A DNA stretch of 64,000 bases from Clostridia bacterium (GTDB taxonomy: Bacteria; Bacillota; Clostridia; Oscillospirales; Acutalibacteraceae). The position numbers were made by a program, and so were the translations under genes. The first letter of the stretch is position 1. Each line of letters opens with the position of its first letter. The DNA is taken from NCBI GenBank assembly GCA_017438845.1, contig JAFRUO010000025.1, forward strand, positions 80,302 to 144,301, given 5' to 3'. The notes beneath the pieces were generated by a model. It saw only the letters and a program-made list of their open reading frames with translations, did not search any database and was not told the DNA's origin. Positions 7,315 to 14,602 of the stretch are shown here, one piece after another.

Positions 7315-7790
7315 AACAACAACTCCATAAATCCAACTATAAACGGCAAATCATCAAATCGTTTTGCTCCTGTATGTACGAAACCAAGTGATGAATACCA
7401 GTTTTTCAAAATGGTATTATCCTCAATAATGCCGATAGTTATCTTCTTTGCAGATGTATTTTTAGCGGTATATTCTTTTGTGTATTCAACAATTTCTTTA
7501 CCTATACCTAAATGGCGATATTCAGGTAGGACAGAAAGATTATTCAGTTCAACACTTTTGCCGTTATTGACTAATGAAAAGTAGCAAACACTTTTACCAT
7601 TATGCTGATATAAAAACATTTCTGCTCCGCTCTCATATAGCCTGATTAGTTTATCAATAGGCATAAACGCAGTATGATTCGGGCAATTATCTTTTGTCAG
7701 TCCAAAATCAGCAGCAACGGTTATAAAACTCTTATGAATTATCTCAAGGCATATATTTAGTTGTTCTTTCGAAGTAACTTTTTGAATCAT
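7311..7790 (-). CDS. GNAT-family N-acetyltransferase
   Basis: A 159-residue GNAT protein. The acetyl-CoA loop reads VLPEYRHLGIGKEIVEY, followed by the motif-B-like region ILKNWYSSLGFVHTG. I chose ATG 7790 (MIQKVTSKEQ), which has AAGGATATATT just upstream; the longer frame to 7850 would overlap the methyltransferase remnant. It is first in the three-gene acetyltransferase unit. The substrate cannot be inferred. Confidence 0.8.
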   Translation of the reverse strand: MIQKVTSKEQLNICLEIIHKSFITVAADFGLTKDNCPNHTAFMPIDKLIRLYESGAEMFLYQHNGKSVCYFSLVNNGKSVELNNLSVLPEYRHLGIGKEIVEYTKEYTAKNTSAKKITIGIIEDNTILKNWYSSLGFVHTGAKRFDDLPFIVGFMELLL

Positions 7791-7801
7791 AATATATCCT
7801 T

Positions 7802-8649
7802 TTATTTTACACCACGAATAACCATTGTTACGGAAACAGAAGTATCCCACTGTTTAATTCCTGCTCTGTACAGGCTAATTCGTTCATCGTATTTCTTGTT
7901 GACAGCGACTATGACTTCATCTGTATTGGCAGAGTGCGTTGAATTAATTGCCTCTAATGCACACTGCCTGTCCGCCTCGATTATTGATTCTGCCATAGGT
8001 GCAACATACTTTTCATTATCGGGCGTTAAATCTATTAATGCGTAACCAGTTGATACATTCCTGAATCCGTGCTCTTGCATTGATAAGGGTATTTCTGCTT
8101 CTGACATCGGAAACTGACACACCTGATATTTTTCCATATCATCTTGTACATTTGGCTGTTTACTCCAAAAGTCTTTTTCTGCTTCTGTAATGTCAAGACA
8201 TTTTGCAGAACATTTTATACCTCTTCTTGCCGAAAGGCAAAGGCAAATGCCATTAGATTTTAACACACGTTCTGTTCTCCCCAGAAAACAGAAGGATCAA
8301 TGTGTTCCTGTACGGTATTTGAAATAGTAATGTCAAAGGTGTTATCTTCAAAGGGAAGATTAGTGGCATCACCTTCTAAAAATGTTACGCCAGATATATT
8401 TGCTTTTGCAAACTCAATGAACTTTGTATCTCTGTCAACGCCAATGATTTCGGCTTTGGGATACCAACGGTGAAGTGCTTCTGCAAGTGCGCCTGGTCCG
8501 CAGCCTATCTCAAGAATTCTTAATTCTTTATCTTGATCCAGATTGAACAGATTGCGGTATTGTTCAAAAAACAAATCATCAAATCTCAGCTTTCGGCTTA
8601 GATATAATGTTAGTATACCTTGAACATTATCTGACCACACAGAATTCAT
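7802..8649 (-). pseudogene. SAM-dependent methyltransferase, broken by a frameshift
   Basis: Two overlapping frames encode one class I methyltransferase. The N-terminal part (8649-8260) has the SAM-binding motif ILEIGCGPGALAEAL, the acidic VDRD after strand 2 and motif IV (NTFDITISNTVQEHID). The C-terminal part (8266-7802) continues with LKSNGICLCLSARRGIKC. The break sits at a GTGTG run near 8264-8269: dropping two bases joins the frames in the expected place. This is a 2-bp slip, so a recent pseudogene, a phase-variable site or an assembly error are all possible. Substrate unknown. Confidence 0.75.
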
Positions 8650-9147
8650 AAGATACCCTCCCCAAAAGATATGAGTTCATTTTACCACAAGCACACATAT
8701 ATTGCAAATTTCATTGGAAAAATCGCTCTGCGGTTTATAAGGCGATTTTCGGCAAAAAAGTATTGGTCTACGCTTGGAAAATTTGCGATTTATCCGTTCA
8801 GTTCTCATTTTGCGTATAACTCACCGTTAGAAGAGCGTTATCGACTGAATTGTAAAAATTGCTGATGTAAACTAATAGTTTTAAGTTTTTGAAAAAAGTA
8901 TAAAAATCAGCTCTTGTAAGGTGTTAAAATTTGCCTTTCGGGAGCCGATTTTTTTTACTATTTTTCGGTTGCAAAATGCGCACAAAATTTTTCAAAAACC
9001 CTTTTAAGTTGTTTATGACCATTTGCTGACCTAGGGAATGCCCAAATTTTGAGTTTTAATCTGTTTACATATTTTGGTGCTTTTATATTGTTAGAGTATA
9101 AAAATTTGTGCTGGGGGTAGCCTAAATTTTAATCCACTATTTCGCCA
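8650..9147. other. AT-rich non-coding region
   Basis: Upstream of the methyltransferase remnant and of the radical SAM operon. A 64-codon plus-strand frame at 8671-8865 lacks a ribosome site and recognisable features. An imperfect inverted repeat with T-run (about 8907-8955) may be a terminator. Nothing else is supported. Confidence 0.4.
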
Positions 9148-9233
9148 CTGAGAACAAATGATTTTTATTTGTCAAGTCCTAATTTTCGCTTTTGAATGTC
9201 TTTTTTTGTCGTTTTTTTGTACATTTTTGCATT
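9148..9233 (-). repeat. 86-bp inverted repeat, copy B (upstream of radical SAM operon)
   Basis: The reverse complement of this segment matches 6183-6268 in 73 of 86 bases with no gaps. It contains a perfect dyad, ACAAAT (9154-9159) and ATTTGT (9167-9172), spaced by 7 nt, a likely operator. It ends 5 bp before the TTGACA of the operon promoter. Confidence 0.85.
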
Positions 9234-9238
9234 TTGGG

Positions 9239-9270
9239 TTGACAATTAAGAAAAAGTATTCTTGTATTAT
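9239..9270 (+). promoter_or_regulatory. Probable promoter of the radical SAM operon
   Basis: TTGACA at 9239-9244 and TATTAT at 9265-9270. The 20-bp spacing is longer than ideal, which would fit regulated activity. Confidence 0.45.
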
Positions 9271-9301
9271 ATTATAGTTTTATAGTAAAAGTGGGGATTC
9301 A

Positions 9302-10309
9302 ATGGAACATTCTAGTTTTTTTGATTTTTTAAATAACGAATTAATAAACTATAATTCTAATGGTGAAAGAATATCATTACCGCTTAGCATACAACTTGAA
9401 TTAACATCCTTATGTAATATGCATTGTAAATATTGTTATAATTCATCTGGCGTTAAAGATAATAATGAATTATCTATCGACCAGTGGATTATTGTATTAA
9501 ACAAAATAATTGAACGGGGCGGGATATTTCAGTGTACTTTCTCGGGTGGTGAACCATTATTATTCCCGAATTTAAATATCCTTATGGATACGCTTTATAA
9601 AGACGGCACTAGTTTTAATCTGATTACAAATGGTTGCTTGTTAAACGAAGAACAAGTAATAAAGTTTAAAAAATATAATTGGAATTGGATACAGATATCC
9701 CTTGATTCACAATTTGCTGAAATTCATGATTATGTACGAGGATATGCTGGAGGATGGGAAAAAGCAGTTAATGGTATAAAAATTTTGGTAGCTAATAATA
9801 TGCCTGTTCATGTTGCGTGCGTAGTAACAAAATACAATTTATACAATTTAAAAGAATTCGTGAGTTTCTGCAAGTCTATTGGCGTAACAAAAATAAGGTT
9901 TTCAGAAGTTCTCTTTAGTGGAAGGGCATGTGACGGTAAACTATTGTTGACTGCAGAAGAAAAAGATTATTTTAAAAAAACCGTAGACGAGTTGATGTTA
10001 TACAATAAAAAAGAGCAAGATATAAAAATTGAAATAGCAACTTCATATAGAGAACAATTAACAAATCTCAAAAAATATGCCCCATTAAGTATTATTATTA
10101 GACCAAACGGAGATGTAAAAATTGATTGCGTTCTTCCATTTGTTATAGGGAATGTTAAAGAAGAAAGTTTAAGTAAAATTTGGCAAAATGTATACTCGTT
10201 TTATGATAGTAAAATAAAAAACGAATATATAGACAACGCATTACAAGGAGAAATCAAAGTAAAAAATAACTTTGATCCTGATATTGTTTTTAAAAAGGAG
10301 GTGAAATAG
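9302..10309 (+). CDS. Radical SAM peptide-modifying enzyme
   Basis: A 335-residue radical SAM protein that should cleave S-adenosylmethionine through a [4Fe-4S] cluster to modify the adjacent small peptide. The cluster motif is CNMHCKYC (Cys38, Cys42, Cys45). SGGEP follows at 81-85 and ITNG at 108-111. The C-terminal part has the twitch-like outline of PqqE relatives (IIIRPNGDVKIDC, then VIGNVKEESLSKIW) but only one cysteine there (Cys276), so a full SPASM auxiliary cluster is absent. It lies 1 bp before the precursor gene. Likely chemistry includes epimerisation or C-C/C-N bond formation; thioether formation is excluded because the peptide has no cysteine. Very AT-rich, unlike the core genome. 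Confidence 0.88.
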   Translation: MEHSSFFDFLNNELINYNSNGERISLPLSIQLELTSLCNMHCKYCYNSSGVKDNNELSIDQWIIVLNKIIERGGIFQCTFSGGEPLLFPNLNILMDTLYKDGTSFNLITNGCLLNEEQVIKFKKYNWNWIQISLDSQFAEIHDYVRGYAGGWEKAVNGIKILVANNMPVHVACVVTKYNLYNLKEFVSFCKSIGVTKIRFSEVLFSGRACDGKLLLTAEEKDYFKKTVDELMLYNKKEQDIKIEIATSYREQLTNLKKYAPLSIIIRPNGDVKIDCVLPFVIGNVKEESLSKIWQNVYSFYDSKIKNEYIDNALQGEIKVKNNFDPDIVFKKEVK

Positions 10310-10310
10310 A

Positions 10311-10430
10311 ATGAAGGAATATATTAAACCGGATATTGTTGCAATGGATACTACAAACGCAACAAAGTTAGCAGCCGCTGCTGCAAATGTAGTACTTACT
10401 ATTACAAAAACATCAGAGGAAACAAAATGA
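10311..10430 (+). CDS. RiPP precursor peptide, 39 residues, cysteine-free
   Basis: A 39-codon gene squeezed between the radical SAM gene (1 bp gap) and the PqqD-like gene (1 bp gap), with a strong AGGAGGTG 7 nt before its ATG. The peptide starts MKEYIKPDI, a leader-like pattern (Lys, aromatic, Lys-Pro) common in radical SAM RiPP precursors. It then has Thr14-Thr15, Ala21-25 in a row, Asn26, Val27-Val28-Leu29 and a Thr/Lys/Glu-rich end (Thr30, Thr32, Thr34, Thr38). No Cys, Ser only once, no Trp. The probable core is about residues 20-39. A substrate for the neighbouring enzyme is inferred from place, size and leader form. Confidence 0.82.
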   Translation: MKEYIKPDIVAMDTTNATKLAAAAANVVLTITKTSEETK

Positions 10431-10431
10431 T

Positions 10432-10722
10432 ATGGTTAATGTGAATGCAAAGTTTAATCTTACAGTCCTCAAAATACGGCTTGAAGATAACATATTATTT
10501 GTTATGAATAAAAAATTAGAACTTTATTCAATTAATCGTTCGGGTTGGGAAATCTACAAATTAATCAGCGAGAATAATTCTCTAGATCAAATTGTAATTT
10601 ATTTATCAAAGTCTTATAATATTTCACAAGAATTATTATTGTCTGATGTTGAAAACTTTATTGAACGATTATTAGAATATCAAATAATTGAAGTTGATAG
10701 AGGAGAGGAAAAGTATGATTGA
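10432..10722 (+). CDS. PqqD-like RiPP recognition protein
   Basis: A 96-residue protein of the PqqD / RiPP-recognition-element type, which binds leader peptides and presents them to the radical SAM enzyme. The fold signature is seen as an N-terminal beta-hairpin part, LYSINRSGWEIYKLI (about residues 31-45), SLDQIVIYLSKSYNIS, and a final helix with DVENFIERLLEYQIIE. It starts 1 bp after the precursor stop and ends 8 bp inside the next gene, so the four genes are tightly coupled. Confidence 0.82.
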   Translation: MVNVNAKFNLTVLKIRLEDNILFVMNKKLELYSINRSGWEIYKLISENNSLDQIVIYLSKSYNISQELLLSDVENFIERLLEYQIIEVDRGEEKYD

Positions 10723-11824
10723 TTTAAAAGGTGTAATTTCCTCTATAATAGGAGCGTTAATATCCTCGTTTGTGTCAGTATTATTTGATGTTATCAAAAA
10801 TAGTTACTCAGCTGACAAGAACTTTACTGTAAGTGCAGGTGAAATTACAGTAAAAGCATTAATAATTGCATTTGTAGCTTTTGTGGTTTTCATTGTTGGA
10901 TACAACGAGATTAAGAAACAATTAACAAAAACAAATTCGGATTTAGTAAATACAAAACAAAAAAACAAACAACTTGAAACAGAAAAAGATAACATAAACG
11001 AGGAGATGAATCAATTAATATCCGAAAAAGAAGCTATGCTTGAGGAGATAAACCAATTAAAAACAGAAATGAAGTCTTTAAATAATGATTTAAAATATTA
11101 TAAAGATGTTTGTAGCAAAAACTCTAATTTATTATCACAATTACAGGGTGTAGAAAGTGCCAAAGTTAGAAAAATTTTCGACGAATTCAACAGAACACCA
11201 TATGAGAAACTTTTCAGTAATAGTATTGAGATATTAATTGATATTGTTAAATCCAATAGTTCCTTATATAATGTAAACTATACTTGGAGATTTAAAGGTA
11301 AAGCATTAAAGGATCTCTCGGTTCCAACCTTTAGGAGGGGTGTTTCAAGTGATCAGAAAATAAAGAAAGAAACGTTAAACTTAGTAGTTAAAAGAAAAGT
11401 TAATAACAAAGAAGTTGAAATCCTTTATAATGACGAGAGAGGATATAATATTAGATATTTATCATTTTCAACATTTGAACTTGATCTGGAAGTATTTGTT
11501 GCACAATTTTTACGTAAAAACGATATTTTTGATATTGAAATATCATATACGCTGGTAGACAATTATAATCCTCAAGGGGATTATTTTTACATTTTTCCTT
11601 TCACTTTTGATGACGCAATTTGCAAAGATTTGTCAATTGAAATAATTTCAAATGATTGTATTATAACAGAAGCTTTGCTTGAATATGTCAACGAAGGCAC
11701 TGAAATGGTTGATACAAAGACCATGAGAAAAATAGGCGAAAAGTACAGTTTAATGTTTAATCCGAGTTTAGAGAATAAGGCACAGGGTTTTTACAAAATA
11801 TCAACTGATAGTGATAACAATTAA
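10715..11824 (+). CDS. Unknown membrane-anchored coiled-coil protein of the RiPP operon
   Basis: A 369-residue protein starting at ATG 10715, with AGGAGAGGAAAAGT before it; it overlaps the PqqD-like gene by 8 bp. Two hydrophobic segments (about 6-26 and 49-68) are followed by a long coiled coil (about 70-150) rich in Lys, Glu, Asn and Leu, then a mixed alpha/beta domain of about 200 residues that I do not recognise. The order suggests a hairpin membrane anchor with a soluble effector or sensor domain. It takes the place where most RiPP loci have an exporter or protease. It might be the target, immunity partner or user of the modified peptide; this is inference. Confidence 0.75.
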   Translation: MIDLKGVISSIIGALISSFVSVLFDVIKNSYSADKNFTVSAGEITVKALIIAFVAFVVFIVGYNEIKKQLTKTNSDLVNTKQKNKQLETEKDNINEEMNQLISEKEAMLEEINQLKTEMKSLNNDLKYYKDVCSKNSNLLSQLQGVESAKVRKIFDEFNRTPYEKLFSNSIEILIDIVKSNSSLYNVNYTWRFKGKALKDLSVPTFRRGVSSDQKIKKETLNLVVKRKVNNKEVEILYNDERGYNIRYLSFSTFELDLEVFVAQFLRKNDIFDIEISYTLVDNYNPQGDYFYIFPFTFDDAICKDLSIEIISNDCIITEALLEYVNEGTEMVDTKTMRKIGEKYSLMFNPSLENKAQGFYKISTDSDNN

Positions 11825-12009
11825 CTTTTAAATATTTATACCAACTAATATTCAATGGTGCTCGAAATTATTATTTATTTTCGGGGATAGAATATTTGTT
11901 TACCGTTCTCTAATTTGAAAAATCTATGTTTTCAGAAATTGAGACAAAAGTGAGACACACAAGTCCGCAAAGCATTGAAAACACTAAGTTTTTTAAACGA
12001 ATATTTCAA
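11825..12009. other. Island right end, non-coding
   Basis: AT-rich sequence with no gene, leading to the recombination point in the tRNA-Gln remnant. Recombinase arm sites may be here. The repeated GAGACA words (11941-11959) are the only visible pattern. Confidence 0.4.
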
Positions 12010-12053
12010 CTCTGACTCCGTATGTTGAGGTTCGAATCCTTATACCGCTGCCA
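12010..12053 (+). tRNA. 3' half of tRNA-Gln(CUG), probable attR
   Basis: The sequence matches a tRNA from position 32 on: anticodon loop CTCTGAC (anticodon CTG at 12012-12014), stem strand TCCGT, a 4-nt variable loop, T-arm TGAGG-TTCGAAT-CCTTA, acceptor strand TACCGCT, discriminator G and CCA. The weak position-72 T and discriminator G are typical of tRNA-Gln. The 5' half is missing: the bases before 12010 do not pair. This is the expected product of recombination in the anticodon loop, with the native 3' half left at the island's right end. The rebuilt whole gene should lie left of this window. Confidence 0.7.
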
Positions 12054-12060
12054 AAGAGGA

Positions 12061-12090
12061 ACAGGCATCCAAATGGATGCCTGTTTTTCT
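12061..12090 (+). terminator. Terminator of the tRNA-Gln remnant
   Basis: ACAGGCATCC, loop AAAT, GGATGCCTGT, then TTTTCTTTCT; it starts 8 nt after the CCA. Confidence 0.85.
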
Positions 12091-12523
12091 TTCTCAAAAG
12101 AAATTGAGGCTTTGAAGAATCCTTATTACGGGGTTAAAATGTCTTTAACCCCGCATAAACAGCCTGTCAAGTCTTTAAGGTGCAGATTTGCGAAGCAAAT
12201 ACTACCGTGACTTGACAGGTTGTTATACCGCAATAAAAAACAGATATTTGGTAAATTATCAAGGATTCGAAGAATCCTTTAGCCGAGGGCGATAAATCGC
12301 CCGAACGCCATCAAATTACTGGGCAATTTGATATAACGCTGCCATGAAAGCTAAAAAGCGTTTCAGAAATTCCGAAACGCCTTTTAATTGTGTTCTAATA
12401 CTATCACAAATTCAAAGTATTTACAATACATCTTTTACCCAGTTAGTCAGCAAAATCCCATTACAGGGACATCGCAACAACAAAGGGACTGCAATGCAGT
12501 CCCTTAATTATTATTTGCATTTT
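12091..12523. repeat. Cluster of short palindromes in a non-coding gap
   Basis: Several perfect hairpins follow each other: CGGGGTTAAA/TTTAACCCCG near 12128-12153, an 11-bp pair CCTGTCAAGTC/GACTTGACAGG about 12165-12222 that encloses ATTTGC/GCAAAT, GGATTC/GAATCC near 12265, GGGCGAT/ATCGCCC near 12287, and GCGTTTC/GAAACGC at 12358-12380 with a T-run. No gene is supported. The style resembles small intergenic repeat units of gut Clostridia. Confidence 0.6.
12483..12508 (-). terminator. Terminator of the M29 aminopeptidase gene
   Basis: AAGGGACTGC, loop AAT, GCAGTCCCTT, placed 18 bp past the stop codon. Confidence 0.75.
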
Positions 12524-13747
12524 TCAAAACGCCCAGGTACCTTTGCGGAAAATGGGGACGGTTTTACCGTCACGGGTTATGGCGTCGATGTCAAGTCCCT
12601 CATAGCCTATCATAAAATCAACGTGAATCATTGAATCGTTTATGCCCATCTTGCGGCATTCGTCAAGCGTGTACCTGTCAAAATCCTTGATTGAGTCGGC
12701 AAAGCCCATGCCCAGAGCAAGGTGGCAGGCGGCGTTTTCGTCAAAGAGGGTTTCATAGAAGAGAAGCCCGCTTTCGGAAATCGGAGAATTAACGGGAACA
12801 AGCGCACATTCTCCGAGATATGCAGCGCCCTCGTCCATTGAAATCATCTTTTTAAGAAGCTCTTCATTCTTTTCGGCGTGAACCTCAACCGCTTTGCCGT
12901 TTTCAAAGCGAATTGAGAAGTTCTCAATCAACTGTCCCTGATAGGAAAGCGGCTTAGTGGCGTAAACTACGCCCTCTGCAACGCCCCTCATAGGAGAAAT
13001 AAAGCATTCTTCGGTGGGGATGTTCGGGTTAAAATAAATACCCTGGAGGCTGGTTTCTCCGCCGCCTCTGAACACCGCCTGCTTAATCATACCGACAGTA
13101 AAATCGGTACCGTTATCGCCCTTGTAAACGAGCTTGTCAATGCCGAGTGAATTCAGATATTCACAGCGGTCGTGCAAATCCTTGTTGTGTGAGTCCCAAG
13201 CGGCTATCGGGTCGCCGTCAACACGGGAGGTAAAGAGTATCGCCTCCCAGAGCTTTTCGATTGCCTTTCCCTTAGGCATTCCGGGGAACACCTTCTTTGC
13301 CCACTTTTCGCCGGGAACGGCGACAATGCACCACTGATACCTGTTTTCCATTTTATCCCTGTAAGGCTTGATAATCGGGAAACGCTTCTGCATAGCCTTG
13401 TTCATCTTTTCCTGGTTAATTCCCTTGAGCCCGTCCGGTTCCTCGGAAACGAGATAAATTCGGCACGGAAGCTCGTCGACATAATGCTGAAGTCTTTCCT
13501 GTTCCCACTTTTCAACCTTTGAAAGAGAGGTTAACGTCTGATGTCGGTAGTGAAGCTTTGTAAGCGGCTGATATTCCCAATTGACAACCACCTTTCCTGC
13601 GCCTGCACGGTAGCATTCCTCAACGAGCATTTTGACAAATTCGGGCTGATCCAGCTCGCACTGTATGATAACCTCCTGCTTTTTCTGAATGTTCACGCCC
13701 TTTTCGGCGATAAGCTTCGCATAACTGCGCAACACGGTTTTTTTCAT
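12524..13747 (-). CDS. M29-family aminopeptidase
   Basis: A 407-residue cytosolic metallo-aminopeptidase of family M29 (thermophilic aminopeptidase / AmpS type), which removes N-terminal residues from peptides using two metal ions. Length and layout match the family: an N-terminal Rossmann-like half and a catalytic C-terminal half with ISPMRGVAEGVVYATKPLSYQG, the ALGMGFADSI region and a late HVDFMIG with the metal-binding His and Asp. The gene stands alone on the minus strand between terminators. The start has a clear ribosome site (AAGGAGAACATT). Confidence 0.92.
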   Translation of the reverse strand: MKKTVLRSYAKLIAEKGVNIQKKQEVIIQCELDQPEFVKMLVEECYRAGAGKVVVNWEYQPLTKLHYRHQTLTSLSKVEKWEQERLQHYVDELPCRIYLVSEEPDGLKGINQEKMNKAMQKRFPIIKPYRDKMENRYQWCIVAVPGEKWAKKVFPGMPKGKAIEKLWEAILFTSRVDGDPIAAWDSHNKDLHDRCEYLNSLGIDKLVYKGDNGTDFTVGMIKQAVFRGGGETSLQGIYFNPNIPTEECFISPMRGVAEGVVYATKPLSYQGQLIENFSIRFENGKAVEVHAEKNEELLKKMISMDEGAAYLGECALVPVNSPISESGLLFYETLFDENAACHLALGMGFADSIKDFDRYTLDECRKMGINDSMIHVDFMIGYEGLDIDAITRDGKTVPIFRKGTWAF

Positions 13748-13766
13748 AATGTTCTCCTTAAAATGA

Positions 13767-14405
13767 TTATACAGTTTCTTCGCTGTCTTTTAAAATATCA
13801 TAAAGCCATTGTTCAAGCTCGTGAAAATGCTTCGGGAAATTTGCGGAGCCGTCGGCGTGAAGCCTCTGACCGCCGTTAATCGTTGCTGTCAGTCTGAAAT
13901 CGGTGCCGTCAAGCAAGCCTTTCGGGCGTTCTCCGCTGAAGCCGTTCCACTTCGCAAAATCAAAACCGTTGAGCGCATCAATTAACGTTTGCGTGTCGCA
14001 GGTTGTCCTTTTGACGAGCTTCCTCTCTTCTTCACCGTTGCCGTAAAACATATTGTAGTAAGATATTTCACACTGACCGCCGTCGGCAATTATTTCATAC
14101 TCCTCGGTAACTCGCATTCCGCTGAGTCTGAGATTCAGGCTTTCAAAATCTGTAACGGTTTTTCCGATTCCGCCGTGATTTGTAAAAAGCATAATGCACA
14201 CCCCTGCCGTAATTATTATAGTCAAAACTCCGAGAATAAATTCAACAAGCCCTACCCGCTTTGCGTAACGCTCGGTTTTAAGCCCTGCTTTAAATTCCGA
14301 AGCGAAGCCGTTGATAAGACTGTACTTTTTCCTGAAATAAATTAAATATCCGAAAACAAGAAATACAAGTCCGACTAAAGACAAAACAACAGTTACAAAA
14401 ATCAT
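13767..14405 (-). CDS. Membrane protein with DUF3784-like N-terminus
   Basis: A 212-residue protein with two membrane helices (about 1-22 and 50-75) linked by IYFRKKYSLINGF and an EYAKRVGL-like segment, the recognisable pattern of the DUF3784 family. A soluble C-terminal domain of about 130 residues follows. GAGGTGCTCTG precedes the ATG. It sits 19 bp upstream of the aminopeptidase gene and may be co-transcribed with it. Function unknown. Confidence 0.7.
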   Translation of the reverse strand: MIFVTVVLSLVGLVFLVFGYLIYFRKKYSLINGFASEFKAGLKTERYAKRVGLVEFILGVLTIIITAGVCIMLFTNHGGIGKTVTDFESLNLRLSGMRVTEEYEIIADGGQCEISYYNMFYGNGEEERKLVKRTTCDTQTLIDALNGFDFAKWNGFSGERPKGLLDGTDFRLTATINGGQRLHADGSANFPKHFHELEQWLYDILKDSEETV

Positions 14406-14554
14406 CAGAGCACCTCAGACATAAGCATTCTCGGTATTGTATGCGGTTTTTGTATCGAAATCATTCTTTTCGACGCAATAATTATACAGCATTTTTTGTT
14501 CTAAGACAATATATCGGGTGAATTAAAATGTATAATAATATGAACGCAAAAGAA

Positions 14555-14590
14555 AAAGAAGGGGGAACTGCGCCGCAGTCCCCTTCTTTT
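14555..14590 (-). terminator. Terminator of the aldo/keto reductase gene
   Basis: A near-perfect stem around GGGG-AACTGC / GCAGT-CCCC flanked by A and T runs, 13 bp past the stop codon at 14603. Confidence 0.7.
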
Positions 14591-14602
14591 ATAAGTTGTA
14601 AT

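Noticed and set aside
8671..8865. 64-codon plus-strand frame in the AT-rich gap
   Set aside because: No ribosome-binding site, no neighbours on that strand and no domain; probably chance.
10311..10430. Sactipeptide, ranthipeptide or lanthipeptide precursor
   Set aside because: The peptide contains no cysteine, and no lanthionine synthetase or protease is linked, so these classes do not fit.
12022..12210. Plus-strand open frame across the tRNA-Gln remnant and its terminator
   Set aside because: It overlaps a structural RNA remnant and a strong terminator, has no ribosome site and encodes no recognisable protein.
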